NCBI RefSeq assembly: GCF_019823065.1
Contig: NZ_CP081966.1
Span: 3,751,501-3,815,500, forward strand
Direction: 5' to 3'
Length of the DNA stretch: 64,000 bases
Source of the DNA: Pseudomonas mosselii
GTDB taxonomy: Bacteria; Pseudomonadota; Gammaproteobacteria; Pseudomonadales; Pseudomonadaceae
Of this stretch, positions 9,255 through 19,000 are shown in pieces (the first letter of the stretch is position 1; every line of letters begins with the position of its first letter). The translations under genes were made by a program, and so were the position numbers. The notes under the pieces were generated by a model, which was not told where the DNA came from, did no database searches, and saw only the letters and a list, made by a program, of their open reading frames with translations.

Positions 9255-9809
9255 ATGGCGATGCGCCTGGCCGTGCCATTTTACTGCTGCCTCACCCTCG
9301 CGTTCACGGGCTGCACCAGCGCCCGCGACGAGCCGCCGCCTACCACGCAACAGATAGAACTGCAGCGCTACCAGGGCACCTGGTACGAACTGGCGCGCCT
9401 GCCGATGTTCTTCCAGCGCAACTGCGTGCAATCCGAGGCCCATTACGGCCTGCGCGAGGACGGTCGTATCGATGTGACCAATCGCTGCCTGGAGAAGGAC
9501 GGCCAGTGGAATGAGGCCCACGGCCTCGCCGAGCCACAGGTGGCCGGGCGCACCGACAAGCTCTGGGTGCGCTTCGACAACTGGTTCAGCCGCCTGGCCC
9601 CCGGCCTGACCAAGGGCGAGTACTGGGTGCTCTACCACGACCCGGACTATCGCGTGGCGCTGGTCGGCCATCCGAACCGCGAGTACCTGTGGCTGCTGTC
9701 GCGCTCACCGACCGTCAGTGCCCAGACCCGAGAACAGCTGCTGGAGCTGGCACGCCAGCAGGGCTATCCCACCGACCAACTGATCTGGCGCCAGCCAGCC
9801 CCCCAGTGA
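9255..9809 (+). CDS. blc: Bacterial lipocalin (Blc-like outer-membrane lipoprotein)
   Basis: The 184-residue protein has a lipoprotein signal (lipobox FTGC, cysteine at residue 20) and the lipocalin first signature GTWYELARLP near residues 40-50. RLAPGLTKGEYWVLY and EYLWLLSRSPT later in the barrel are also characteristic of Blc. Bacterial lipocalins sit in the outer membrane facing the periplasm and bind lysophospholipids or fatty acids, often under envelope stress. Length fits the family (about 175-190). An AGGAGG ribosome-binding site precedes the ATG. It appears monocistronic. Confidence 0.92.
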   Translation: MAMRLAVPFYCCLTLAFTGCTSARDEPPPTTQQIELQRYQGTWYELARLPMFFQRNCVQSEAHYGLREDGRIDVTNRCLEKDGQWNEAHGLAEPQVAGRTDKLWVRFDNWFSRLAPGLTKGEYWVLYHDPDYRVALVGHPNREYLWLLSRSPTVSAQTREQLLELARQQGYPTDQLIWRQPAPQ

Positions 9810-9867
9810 CGGCCGCCATCCGCCCCTGTAAGGTGAGCCACCCGGCTCACCCAAAGGATTGCATGCA

Positions 9868-10173
9868 ATGATCACCTGCCACCTCAAGTACATCATCGAC
9901 CCCTACCAGATCCCAGCCTTCGAGGCCTATGGCAAGCTGTGGATCGGCCTGGTCAACCGCATGGGCGGCACCCACCACGGCTACTTCCTGCCCAGCGAAG
10001 GCGCCAACAATGTCGCCTACGCCCTGTTCAGCTTCCCCAGCCTGGCGGCCTACGAGCAGTACCGCACTGCCTCGGAAACCGACCCGGAATGCATCGCCGC
10101 CTTCGCCCTGGCCAGCGAGCAACGCTTCATCCTCAGTTACGAACGCAACTTCCTGCGCCCTGTGCTCGACTGA
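9868..10173 (+). CDS. NIPSNAP-family protein
   Basis: The 101-residue protein fits the small single-domain NIPSNAP/dimeric alpha-beta-barrel group: an N-terminal strand (MITCHLKYIIDP), a helix (FEAYGKLWIGLVNRMGG), a loop with GTHHGYFLPSEG, and a second strand/helix containing AYALFSFPSLAAYEQYR. Members are cytoplasmic and mostly of unknown biochemical role. A TTG at 9859 could extend the frame by three residues, but the ATG at 9868 has an AAAGGA site at a proper 9-base distance. The gene is isolated, with a long AT-rich promoter region for glpT downstream. Confidence 0.8.
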   Translation: MITCHLKYIIDPYQIPAFEAYGKLWIGLVNRMGGTHHGYFLPSEGANNVAYALFSFPSLAAYEQYRTASETDPECIAAFALASEQRFILSYERNFLRPVLD

Positions 10174-10330
10174 GCCAGGGTCATTTGCGCCACATCACAG
10201 CTCTTTTATCAGTTGGTCGGGGCGTGTGCCGCCGTGAACCATGCCCTGTGCCGGGCTTGCTTCATGGCGGCAGCCGACCAGGTTCACAAAACAACATAAT
10301 CTCCCAGCGAAACCGGTATTTTTTCTGTAA

Positions 10331-10353
10331 CGAAAATGTAAAATTCGTTTTCG
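10331..10353. promoter_or_regulatory. Candidate GlpR-type operator upstream of glpT
   Basis: A CGAAAA half-site (10331-10336) is mirrored by TTTTCG (10348-10353), giving a dyad about 28 bases before the glpT start in an AT-rich promoter segment. GlpR, the DeoR-family glycerol-3-phosphate repressor of pseudomonads, binds AT-rich sites with TTCG/CGAA cores, so a repressor site is plausible here. This is inference from the dyad and the neighbouring gene. Confidence 0.35.
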
Positions 10354-10381
10354 CATACCTATAACAAGTTGGGAGCTTCAC

Positions 10382-11734
10382 ATGTTTGCCTTCTTCCGCC
10401 CTGCCGCGCACCAGGCGCCGCTGCCCGACGAGCGCGTCGACAGCACCTATCGCCGCCTGCGCTGGCAAATCTTCGCCGGGATCTTCTTCGGCTACGCCGG
10501 CTACTACCTGCTGCGCAAGAACTTCTCACTGGCCATGCCCTACCTGATCGAGGAAGAGGGCTACACGCGCGGCCAGCTGGGCGTGGCGATTTCCGCCATC
10601 GCCATCGCCTACGGCCTGTCCAAGTTCCTCATGGGCCTGGTCTCGGACCGCTCCAACCCGCGCTACTTCCTGCCCTTCGGCCTGCTGATCTCGGCCGGGG
10701 TGATGTTCATTTTCGGTTTCGCGCATTGGGCCACGTCCAGCGTGACGATCATGTTCGTGCTGCTGTTCATCAATGGCTGGGCCCAGGGCATGGGCTGGCC
10801 GCCGAGCGGGCGAACCATGGTGCACTGGTGGTCGCAGAAGGAGCGCGGTGGCGTGGTGTCGGTGTGGAACGTCGCTCACAACGTCGGCGGCGGCCTGATC
10901 GGCCCGCTGTTCCTGCTGGGCCTGGGCTGGACCAACGACTGGCATGCCGCCTTCTACGTGCCCGCCGCCGTGGCCGTGCTGGTGGCTGTGTTCGCCTTCG
11001 CCACCATGCGCGATACCCCGCAGTCGGTCGGCCTGCCGCCGGTCGAGCAGTACAAGAACGACTACCCCGAAGGCTACGACGAGAGCCACGAGCAGGAATT
11101 CAGCGCCAAGCAGATCTTCGTCGAGTACGTGCTGCGCAACAAGCTGCTGTGGTACATCGCCATGGCCAACGTGTTCGTCTACCTGCTGCGCTACGGCGTG
11201 CTCGACTGGGCGCCGACCTACCTGAAGGAAGCCAAGCACTTCAGCGTCGACACCACCTCGTGGGCCTACTTCTTCTATGAGTGGGCCGGCATTCCCGGCA
11301 CCCTGCTGTGCGGCTGGATGTCCGACAAGATCTTCCGCGGCAACCGTGGCCTGACGGGGATCGTATTCATGGCCCTGGTGACCGTCGCCACCCTGGTCTA
11401 CTGGCTCAACCCGCCAGGCAACCCGACCGTCGACATGATCGCGCTGTTCGCCATCGGCTTCCTGATCTACGGGCCGGTGATGCTGATCGGCCTGCAGGCG
11501 CTGGAGCTGGCGCCGAAGAAAGCCGCCGGTACCGCAGCCGGCTTCACCGGGCTGTTCGGCTACCTGGGCGGTTCGGTCGCGGCCAGCGCGGCGATGGGTT
11601 ACACCGTCGACCACTTCGGCTGGGACGGCGGCTTCGTGCTGCTGGTGAGCGCGTGCGTGCTGGCGATCGCGTTCATGGTGCCGACCCTTTGGCACAGCAA
11701 GGCGGCAAGTGCAGGTCGCGAGGCGATCGCCTGA
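10382..11734 (+). CDS. glpT: Glycerol-3-phosphate transporter
   Basis: The 450-residue protein matches GlpT of the organophosphate:phosphate antiporter family in length and sequence. It has the N-terminal [19 protein letters not shown] start, [12 protein letters not shown], the SDRSNPRYF loop, and the family signature [19 protein letters not shown] in helix 4-5. GlpT sits in the inner membrane and exchanges external glycerol-3-phosphate for inorganic phosphate. About twelve hydrophobic segments are visible. A GGGAG ribosome-binding site precedes the ATG. The gene stands alone; regulation by GlpR is likely from the upstream dyad. Confidence 0.95.
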   Translation: MFAFFRPAAHQAPLPDERVDSTYRRLRWQIFAGIFFGYAGYYLLRKNFSLAMPYLIEEEGYTRGQLGVAISAIAIAYGLSKFLMGLVSDRSNPRYFLPFGLLISAGVMFIFGFAHWATSSVTIMFVLLFINGWAQGMGWPPSGRTMVHWWSQKERGGVVSVWNVAHNVGGGLIGPLFLLGLGWTNDWHAAFYVPAAVAVLVAVFAFATMRDTPQSVGLPPVEQYKNDYPEGYDESHEQEFSAKQIFVEYVLRNKLLWYIAMANVFVYLLRYGVLDWAPTYLKEAKHFSVDTTSWAYFFYEWAGIPGTLLCGWMSDKIFRGNRGLTGIVFMALVTVATLVYWLNPPGNPTVDMIALFAIGFLIYGPVMLIGLQALELAPKKAAGTAAGFTGLFGYLGGSVAASAAMGYTVDHFGWDGGFVLLVSACVLAIAFMVPTLWHSKAASAGREAIA

Positions 11735-11766
11735 TAGCCCCCTGAACCGGCGACACGTACCGTAAC

Positions 11767-11794
11767 GACACTGCCTGGACGACCAGGCGGTGTC
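11767..11794 (+). terminator. Hairpin between glpT and the convergent gene
   Basis: GACACTGCCTGG (11767-11778) pairs with CCAGGCGGTGTC (11783-11794) around a four-base loop, with one G-T wobble. It lies 33 bases after the glpT stop and before the stop of the convergent gene. There is no clear T-run, so it may act as a bidirectional or factor-assisted stop. Confidence 0.5.
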
Positions 11795-11819
11795 GCGGTC
11801 GCCTCCTGAAGGAGCGTCC

Positions 11820-12188
11820 TTACTCCGCCCGGAAACTCCAGACAATCTCGACCACTCGCGACGCCAGGATGAGATAGAGCAGGCACAGGATGACCTGCAG
11901 TACCGTGTGGTATGGCAACTTCGCCAGACGATGCAGCGTGTCGCTGATGTTCAACAGCAACAGCAACGCCGACACCAGGATCAACCCCCAGCCGGTGAAA
12001 CTGGACACCCACAAACCCAACAGCATCTGCTGGTTGCCATGGATCGCCTCGGTGCCCGCGGCGAACAGCAGCGCGCACACCAGCAAGTTCTTGAAGTTGT
12101 CGAAGACCTTGTTACTGAGGTCCGCATCCAACAGTGCGAGGTACCTTCGCCACAGTCTGCGCATAGCTTCCCCATGAATTCGGATCAT
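11820..12188 (-). CDS. Small integral membrane protein, unknown function
   Basis: The 122-residue protein has a basic amphipathic N-terminus (MRRLWRRY) and three hydrophobic segments, roughly at residues 30-50 (LLVCALLFAAG), 56-78 (GLWVSSFTGWGLILVSALLLLL) and 90-112 (VLQVILCLLYLILASRVVEIV). It should be an inner-membrane protein. No catalytic motif is visible and I do not recognise a named family. The ATG at 12188 is used; a second ATG at 12164 would remove eight residues. It is convergent with glpT. Confidence 0.7.
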   Translation of the reverse strand: MIRIHGEAMRRLWRRYLALLDADLSNKVFDNFKNLLVCALLFAAGTEAIHGNQQMLLGLWVSSFTGWGLILVSALLLLLNISDTLHRLAKLPYHTVLQVILCLLYLILASRVVEIVWSFRAE

Positions 12189-12252
12189 CAGCAGGTGTCA
12201 GGGACACGCAAGCGCGCCTGACGCCCGGGCCAGGCCGCAACGGCGTCTTGCC

Positions 12253-12441
12253 CTAGCGCTTGGCGTTCTTCTTGACGATAGCCTTCATTCGCGAAGCCGC
12301 CCGCTGCACGGTCGCCATCTTCTCCGGGCGCTTCATGCCCCGCCATTTGCGAATCTCATCCCGGGTTCGGCCACAGCTCACGCACAGTTCGCCATTGAGT
12401 TGGCACAGCGAGACGCAGGGGTTGTCGATGTCCTTGGCCAT
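12253..12441 (-). CDS. DUF1289-family small protein
   Basis: The 62-residue protein shows the DUF1289 pattern: an N-terminal NPCVSLCQLN followed by CVSCGRTRDEIRKW. The four cysteines (CxxxC and CxxC) could hold a metal such as zinc or an iron-sulfur cluster. The remainder is basic (KKNAKR end). Its role is unknown. The ATG at 12441 has a GGAG site, whereas an earlier in-frame ATG at 12468 has none. Upstream it is divergent from the DCC-family gene. Confidence 0.8.
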   Translation of the reverse strand: MAKDIDNPCVSLCQLNGELCVSCGRTRDEIRKWRGMKRPEKMATVQRAASRMKAIVKKNAKR

Positions 12442-12595
12442 GGGGCGCTCCAATATCGGGGGGCGCATGATAACGATTCGACAATCGCCCTTGAACCGGC
12501 CAGTCCCTAGGGCGCGGCTCCCTGCGCGCCGATTAATCGCTACTTCCCATCCAAAGCCTCTAAAATGCCGCTTCCAGCCTGAACGGAATCAAGCG

Positions 12596-13048
12596 ATGCC
12601 CGCCTCCCTGATGCGCCCCTCTCACGCCCCTCTGCTCGCGCCAGGGGAAACCGTGCTGCTGTTCGATGGTGTATGCAAGCTGTGCAACGGCTGGGCGACG
12701 TTCGTTATCCGCCACGATCGCCACCAACGTATCCGCCTGGCCACGGTGCAGTCAGCCGAAGGCCAGGCATTGCTGGCCTGGGCAGGCCTGCCCGTGATGG
12801 CGTTCGACACCATGGCGGTCATTCGTGACAACCACTACTGGGTGCGCTCCGAGGCATTCTTCGAGGTAGTACGCCAACTGCCCGGCGCCTGGCCACTGCT
12901 GCGCATGCTGCGTCTCTGCCCTCGCAGGTTGCGGGACGGGTTGTACGATCGTGTGGCGCTCAACCGCTATCGGCTGTTCGGCCGATATGAGCAATGCCTG
13001 ATGCCCAGCCCAGACCATCAACGTCGTTTTCTCGGGCAGCAGCCATGA
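12596..13048 (+). CDS. DCC-family thiol-disulfide oxidoreductase (DUF393)
   Basis: The 150-residue protein carries the family-defining motif DGVCKLCNG near residue 25 (the 'DxxCxxC' that gives the DCC family its name) and the downstream AVIRDNHYWVRSEAF segment typical of DUF393. These proteins are predicted cytoplasmic thioredoxin-like oxidoreductases of uncertain substrate. Length fits the family (130-150). The upstream frame is open, but the ATG at 12596 places the DCC motif at the usual distance. It stands between the divergent DUF1289 gene and the convergent crcB. Confidence 0.85.
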   Translation: MPASLMRPSHAPLLAPGETVLLFDGVCKLCNGWATFVIRHDRHQRIRLATVQSAEGQALLAWAGLPVMAFDTMAVIRDNHYWVRSEAFFEVVRQLPGAWPLLRMLRLCPRRLRDGLYDRVALNRYRLFGRYEQCLMPSPDHQRRFLGQQP

Positions 13049-13092
13049 ACCGTCTTCACCAGGTCCACTGGCTGGCCCGCGCCACCTGGTTG

Positions 13093-13410
13093 TCACAGGT
13101 GTGCCGTGGCCATCGCCCAGCCAGCGCGGCCGTGCATGAGCATCGACAGCACTTCGGCGCAGAACGTCGAAAAGGTGGTCAGCCCGCCGCAAAAACCCGT
13201 GGTGATCAGCAGCCGCCAGGCCGGATCGAGATTGGGGAAGCGCAAAAAGAAGGCCATCGCGCCGCCGATGACGAAACCACCGACGAGGTTGACCAGCAAG
13301 GTGCCCAACGGCATCCCGGGAAACAGCGAGTTCAGGCGCAGGCCAAGGATCCAGCGCAATACGCAACCGACACTGCCACCGACGACAACGGAAATGAACG
13401 AGAGGTACAT
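13093..13410 (-). CDS. crcB: CrcB/FluC-type fluoride channel, C-terminus short
   Basis: The protein has the hallmarks of FluC fluoride channels: [10 protein letters not shown] at the N-terminus, [14 protein letters not shown], and the [12 protein letters not shown] motif containing the phenylalanine box and central sodium-site region. FluC dimers export fluoride passively from the cytoplasm. Family members are usually about 120-130 residues with four membrane helices. Here translation stops after 105 residues (MATAHL), at the beginning of helix 4, so most of that helix is missing. The other two frames beyond the stop do not clearly continue the family sequence. It may be a decayed or altered copy. 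No fluoride-riboswitch-like leader was recognised upstream. Confidence 0.75.
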   Translation of the reverse strand: MYLSFISVVVGGSVGCVLRWILGLRLNSLFPGMPLGTLLVNLVGGFVIGGAMAFFLRFPNLDPAWRLLITTGFCGGLTTFSTFCAEVLSMLMHGRAGWAMATAHL

Positions 13411-13905
13411 CGACTAGCTCAAGGAAAGGTCCGAAAGACCCCCATGGAGAGAGACAGGCACAGGCCTACGCGCCCTCCAATGGGGTTGCGCAGGCATCAT
13501 CAGCGCTGAGGCGGTTCAAGGAGGAATGCCATCTCCTGAGGAGCGATGCTACGGGTCGAAACCTTCGCTTGGCAACATTTCGATGCAAAAATGCAACACA
13601 ACCCTTCGACTGCACAGCTAGAATGGTCGCCTGGCGTGTGCTGCGTGCGCCCGGGAGCCTTCCCGAATACGGAGAACATTCATTTGTTTTCCGTGAGATC
13701 CGTCCATGTTGCACGCATGCCTCCATTCCCCATGGCCCTTCCTGCCCCGTGTCCTCACGGCGTGGGTCGTTGCGCCGCATTTTCCATCCTTCTTCTCGCC
13801 CTTCGCCGCAGTGGCCCGTCTTGCCCGGAGCCAGCGTCCCGCCGTGCCCGTTGCCCGTCGCGACACTGCCACCGCGAGGGTGATGCCATGAACGAGGAGC
13901 GTTAT
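13411..13905 (+). other. Long leader/intergenic region before nhaA
   Basis: About 495 bases separate the divergent crcB from the nhaA start. No gene is convincing here, although the frame is open upstream of NhaA. The left 150 bases are moderately AT-rich and could hold promoters. The last 110 bases hold several near-repeats of (T)GCCCG (around 13803-13861) that could pair, so a structured leader is possible. Confidence 0.4.
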
Positions 13906-15108
13906 ATGACCGCACCCCTTCCACCCCTCAAGCCGCGCTCGATGCTGCGGCACCTGCTGGCCACAGAGGCGGCCGGTGGCGTCTTGCTGATGTTCACCGC
14001 CGCGCTGGCCATCGTCATCGCCAACAGCCCCTGGGCCAGCGCCTACCAGCACCTGCTGCACCTGCCCGTCGGCCCGGTGCTGACCGACAAGCTCGGCCCA
14101 ATGACCGTGCACATGTGGATCAACGATGGCCTGATGGCGATCTTCTTCCTGCTGGTGGGCCTGGAGATCAAGCGCGAGCTGGTCGACGGTCGCCTGGCCA
14201 GTTGGGAGCAGCGCCGCCTGCCGGCCCTGCCGGCACTGATGGGCATGGCCGTGCCGGCGCTCATCTACCTGGCGGTGTCCCGTGGCGAGCCGGGCCTGGC
14301 AGACGGCTGGGCGATCCCGGCCGCCACCGACATCGCCTTCGCCGTCGGCGCCCTGGCCCTGCTCGGCCGGCATGCGCCGCTGTCGCTCAAGGTGATGCTG
14401 GTGTCGGTGGCGATCATCGACGACATGGGTGCGGTGGCGATCATCGCCGTGTTCTACACCTCGTCGCTGAACCTGCTGGCCCTGGCCGGCGCCGCCGGCA
14501 TCGTCGCGGTGCTGCTGGCCTGCAACCGCCTGCGCGTGGTCAGCCTGTGGCCCTACCTGATCGGCGTGGCCGCACTGTGGTACGTGACCCTGCTGTCGGG
14601 CGTTCACGCCACCATCGCCGGCGTGGTCGGCGCCCTGCTGATCCCCTACAGCACCGGCGGCAGCGAGGCCCGCGAAGCCAGCCCGCTGCTCAAGCTGGAG
14701 CATGGCCTGGCGCCCTGGGTCGGCTTCCTCATCGTGCCAGCCTTCGGCTTCGCCAACGCCGGCGTGTCGTTCGGCAATCTGGGCCTGAGCGACATCTTCG
14801 CTCCATTGCCACTGGCCATCGCCCTGGGCCTGCTGCTGGGCAAGCAGCTGGGCGTGTTCGGCGGCGTGCTGCTGGCGGTCAAGACCGGCCTGGCCAGCAA
14901 GCCCCATGGCGCCAGTTGGCTGCAGATCTACGGCGTGGCGATGCTGTGCGGCATCGGCTTCACCATGAGCCTGTTCATCGGCGAGTTGGCCTTCCCCGGC
15001 CAGGCCGATAAGATCGACGCAGCCAAGATCGGCATCCTGCTGGGCTCGCTGCTGTCGGCGGTGATCGCCTGCCTGATCCTGCGCTTCGCGCCCAAACCGG
15101 CGGATTGA
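13906..15108 (+). CDS. nhaA: NhaA sodium/proton antiporter
   Basis: The protein (400 residues from this start) matches NhaA, the electrogenic 2H+/Na+(Li+) antiporter of the inner membrane, used for sodium and alkaline-pH tolerance. It has LLATEAAGGVLLM near the N-terminus, the IPAATDIAFAVGAL motif containing the helix-4 TD pair, and MLVSVAIIDDMGAVAII with the two adjacent catalytic aspartates. The ATG at 13906 has a strong GAGGAG site six bases upstream. An in-frame ATG at 13888 (GAGGG site) would add six residues and is a fair alternative. The gene is monocistronic and ends in a strong hairpin. Confidence 0.95.
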   Translation: MTAPLPPLKPRSMLRHLLATEAAGGVLLMFTAALAIVIANSPWASAYQHLLHLPVGPVLTDKLGPMTVHMWINDGLMAIFFLLVGLEIKRELVDGRLASWEQRRLPALPALMGMAVPALIYLAVSRGEPGLADGWAIPAATDIAFAVGALALLGRHAPLSLKVMLVSVAIIDDMGAVAIIAVFYTSSLNLLALAGAAGIVAVLLACNRLRVVSLWPYLIGVAALWYVTLLSGVHATIAGVVGALLIPYSTGGSEAREASPLLKLEHGLAPWVGFLIVPAFGFANAGVSFGNLGLSDIFAPLPLAIALGLLLGKQLGVFGGVLLAVKTGLASKPHGASWLQIYGVAMLCGIGFTMSLFIGELAFPGQADKIDAAKIGILLGSLLSAVIACLILRFAPKPAD

Positions 15109-15119
15109 TGCAAGCGCTC

Positions 15120-15138
15120 GGGGCTGCCTGGCAGCCCC
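15120..15138 (+). terminator. Terminator hairpin after nhaA
   Basis: GGGGCTGC (15120-15127) and GCAGCCCC (15131-15138) form a perfect eight-base-pair stem with a three-base loop eleven bases after the nhaA stop, followed by GTTCAATCT. It is a good rho-independent-type hairpin with a weak T tract. Confidence 0.7.
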
Positions 15139-15219
15139 GTTCAATCTACTGGTAACTGAACTTGCGTGGGCTTGCCCGGCGATCGTTTTTTCAGCGCCAC
15201 GCGGAACCTGCAGCCCACC

Positions 15220-15984
15220 TCACCCCCGCACCACCGACACCCCGCCATCCACCACCATGGCCGCCCCGGTCATGAAACTCGATGCCTCCGACGCCAGGAA
15301 CAACGCCGCCTCGGCGATCTCCTGCGGCCGGGCCAGACGCTTGAGGGCATGCAGCCCTTCGACATGGGCCCGGGCCTCGGGGCTGTTCATCGCACTACGG
15401 CCCATAGGCGTATCGGTACCGCCGGGCAGCAGCGCGTTGGCGCGTATGCCACGGCAGCCCTGCTCCGCCGCAATGACCTGGACCAAGCCGACCACGCCGG
15501 CCTTGCTCGCCGCATAGGCGGCCATGCCCGGCATGCCCACGCTGTGGCCGACAAAGGTCGAGGTGAAAATCAGCGAGCCGCCACCACGGGCCAGCAACGC
15601 CGGAATCTGCGCCTGGGCGCAGAGGAAGGCGCTGGTGAGGTTGGTGTGCAGGGTGTGTTGCCAGCCCTCCAGGGACAGCTCGGGGACGGCGGCCAGTTCA
15701 CCGAGGGTACCGGCATTGTTGAAGGCGATATCCAGGCCACCGAAGCGCGCCACCGCCACGTCCACCAGTTCCCTGACCAACGCCGCATCGGTGATGTCGC
15801 CAGCCACGGCAATAGCCCGGCCTTGCCCGGCCGCCGCGATGTCCGCCGTCAATTGCTCGAGTTCGGCCTGGCGCCGGGCCGTGAGCACAAGGTTGGCGCC
15901 GTGCCGGGCGAACAATGTCGCCGCGGCTCGGCCGATACCGGAGCTGGCGCCGGTGATGATTGCCACTTTGCCGGCCAGTTGCAT
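15220..15984 (-). CDS. Short-chain dehydrogenase/reductase (SDR)
   Basis: The 254-residue protein is a classical SDR: the NAD(P)-binding TGASSGIG loop at about 11-18, NNAG at about 90-93, the catalytic Ser region (SLIFTSTFVG), and YAASK with the catalytic Tyr and Lys at about 156-160. The Arg-Arg after strand 2 (TARRQ) favours NADPH. Substrate cannot be predicted. It is on the same strand as and 102 bases downstream of tssM, but SDR genes are not T6SS components, so it is probably a neighbour rather than part of the system. Confidence 0.9.
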   Translation of the reverse strand: MQLAGKVAIITGASSGIGRAAATLFARHGANLVLTARRQAELEQLTADIAAAGQGRAIAVAGDITDAALVRELVDVAVARFGGLDIAFNNAGTLGELAAVPELSLEGWQHTLHTNLTSAFLCAQAQIPALLARGGGSLIFTSTFVGHSVGMPGMAAYAASKAGVVGLVQVIAAEQGCRGIRANALLPGGTDTPMGRSAMNSPEARAHVEGLHALKRLARPQEIAEAALFLASEASSFMTGAAMVVDGGVSVVRG

Positions 15985-16086
15985 GATGAGTACCTCGTCC
16001 TGAAGATGGGTGCAGGGTGCACGGGGTACTATCGGGTGGTGTGGTGCCGGAAAGCTCTCCGTTTCTTGTCCATTATGAGCCCCTGC

Positions 16087-19000
16087 TCAAATCGCGTCCC
16101 GGGCAGTGACGACGGGTTGCTGCAGCAAGGTACGCGGCAGCTTGAAGCCCTTGAACGGCTGCTGGGTGATCGGGTTGAAGGCTTTCTCCGAACTCAGCCG
16201 ATAGCGCATCACGCCGTCTCCGGTCTTGAAGCTCAGGTCCACCGCGGTGGCGCTGCGGCCATTCAGGGCGCCACGGCTGAGTAGACGGAACATCGACCAG
16301 GGGCCCCGGTATTCCAGGCTGCTGCTGTTGCCATTGAGCCTGAGCAGGGTGAGGTTGCTGCGCACCTGCTGGCCGAGCGTGTTGGGCCAGATCACCCCGG
16401 TGATCTGGCTGGGCCCATGGGTGTAGGAGACCAGTTGACCATCGAGGTCCAACAGGCTGGTGCGCTGGTTGGCGCTGAGCCCCAGGGGCTCAATGCTGAA
16501 CTGCACGCCGAGGTTGCCGCGCGGGTCGAAGAAGGTTTCGCGGATGCGGTCTGCCAGGGCGAGTTGCTCGATGACTTCGTTGCGGATCAGGTAGCCATCC
16601 TGATTGTCGGCGTACAGCGCGTCGAGGTTGTCCTTGATAAATGCGTTCAGGTACCGCTCCTGAAACTGCTGCAGACGCCCCTTGGGTCCGAAGAACGCCT
16701 CGAAATCATCGAGGGCGGCATCAGCACCCCCAACCACAAAGGGATATCGTCCTGCCAGCCGCTGCTGGAAGAAGCTATAGACGTCGGCATCCCAGCGCCG
16801 CTCGAGCTCACGCAGCGCCTCGACGACCAGCACTTGCGCCGTCTGGTCCGCCACAGCCCTCACCTGCTGGGCGACCGGATCGGGCAGCCCTGTCGCAACC
16901 CGCTGCAAGGTGGCAATCGGATCCGCGCCGCTCATCGAAAAACGCTGCAGCACTGCCTGCAGAGCGGCCTTGCCCCTGTCGGGGCTGTCCTGCACCCCTC
17001 TCGCCTGGTCATGGACGGCGGCAATCGCGCTCAAGGTTTCATCGTAATAGCTGGGCCTGTCCCCTTTGGCCTGCAGCATGTCGTTCAAGCCCGAGAAGGC
17101 CCGGCGAATACCGACCAGATGCTGGTCGACAGCCGGCCCCGCCAGATTCGGCGCCTCTGCGTTGTCCGCCAGCGTGGACATCGCCGTATTGGCGCGCACG
17201 CTCTCCAGCAGTCGACGCAAGGGCTCTGCCGGACCTGTCAACTGCCCCAGCACCGAGACCCCATGCTCCAGGTCGCGGAAATGAGCAATCGCCAGTGCAT
17301 TCAAGGCTCGCCGCCAGCTGTCGATATAGTCCGCGCTGTAGAGATTGCGGACCCCCTCGATCAGTACTTCGCGATCAGCCGGTGAATAGTCAAGCTGGCG
17401 GCGCTCGCCCAGCGCCCACTGATCGACCATAGCCAGGTCAGTGACCTGTACGCTGCGAGGCGTGAAGTATTCGCTGAAGCCCTTGGCCGTCAGCATGGGC
17501 GCCAGGAACAGATCAGCGGGCACCTGGGCGTCGCCGGACCTGAGCTGGAACACCGAATCGAAGGCAGGCCCGACCTCGTGGCGCAGGTCCAGGCCATGGT
17601 GCAACTGCTCCTGGGCCTGCCGTTTCAGGCTGACATACACCCGCTGCGCCATTGGCACCGCACGCAGGACTTGCTGGGCCTGGCCAAGCCGTTGACGGAA
17701 CTGCGGCAGCTCGGTATCGGCATAGGCCAGGGCGTATTGCAGGTGACGCATGAGGGCCTGCTGCAGTTGCCCCTGGCCAGGGAAGGCCGCCTGCCATTGC
17801 CGGGCCATCCACTGCTCGACCCATTCTGGCCGCCGGTTGTGGCGGTCCTCGATCATCCGGTACACCCTGAGCGCGGCCATCTGCTGCTCGCTGCCCGCAG
17901 GCGCGGCATCCATGGCATCGATCACCCCGCTGGCGACGGCTGGCAGGAAGCGCCTGGACAACAGGTTCAGGTAGGCCTCATCGACCCGCGGCCCCAGCAG
18001 GCGCCCCTGGTAGAGCCCCAGGTCCGCCACCACCGGCCAGGCTGATCGATAGTCGCCAAACACGGACACTGCCTCGCGAATCTGCTCCAGTGGCGCCAGC
18101 AGGTTGCGGCCGGTAGGGTCCAGCCGCTGATCCAGCTCATGGCGGGCGAATGCCCGACTTATATCCAGGACCTTGGCCACCTTGTCACTGTTGGCCTCGT
18201 AGTAGCGCTGCCAGGCACTGCCCATGACGACCAGCGCCAATGCCCCGACACCCGAGCCAACCCACAGCAGGCGTCGCTTGCCAAGCGCCACCCTGATGTT
18301 GTCGCCGGCCAGTCCGGCCTCCGGATACACCACCTGCTTGAACAGGCGTTGAGCAAAGTACGCCTGTTGCCTGCCCTGGGGCTTGCCCTCGCTGACCGGC
18401 GCATCGGCCTTGAAGGGATGGGCCACATTACGCTGGAAGGCGTTGAGCACCTGGCCCTGCTGAAGCATCGAGGACAGATACACGCCCCGCACCAGTGCAG
18501 GCGTGGTGAAGCGATCACTCACCAGCATCTCGCGCAGGAAGGCCAGCAGTATCGGACGCAGGCCAAGCAGTTGGCCCTGCAACGACACCAGCCGTTCACG
18601 CAGGTCGGCCTTGCCCAGCACGCCCAGGTCATTGAGCACCTGCTCCTCGGTCCGCCTCACCAGCCAATCGTATTGTTCGGTCAGCTCATCCAGCCAGGCA
18701 TCGAAGGCGCTGACGGCATCCAGCCTGAAGGTGAATCCGAGCAACCGCTCACGCTCGGCCTGCGTCAGGCGCGCAAACAACTGCTCGAAGCCATCCAGCA
18801 AATCGAACTTGCTCAGCACGACATACACAGGCAAACGCGCGCCCAACTGGTTGCTCACTTCATGCAGGCGAGCCCGCAAAACCTGGGCCAAGGCCATGCG
18901 CTGCTGCGGCGTGGCCAACTGCAAGGCGGCAAGATCGACGACCAGCACGACGCCATTGAGGGCGTTGCGACTGCGCGTGCGGGCCAGCCAACCCATCAGG

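Noticed and set aside
7497..9671. Long minus-strand frame (724 codons) spanning three plus-strand genes
   Set aside because: It crosses the intergenic regions of real genes with signal peptides and motifs on the plus strand; shadow.
13411..13500. Fluoride riboswitch upstream of crcB
   Set aside because: I could not find the expected conserved core in the minus-strand leader.
13546..13887. N-terminal extension of NhaA
   Set aside because: The extended part is Cys/Pro-rich and unlike NhaA; the family N-terminus begins at the chosen start.
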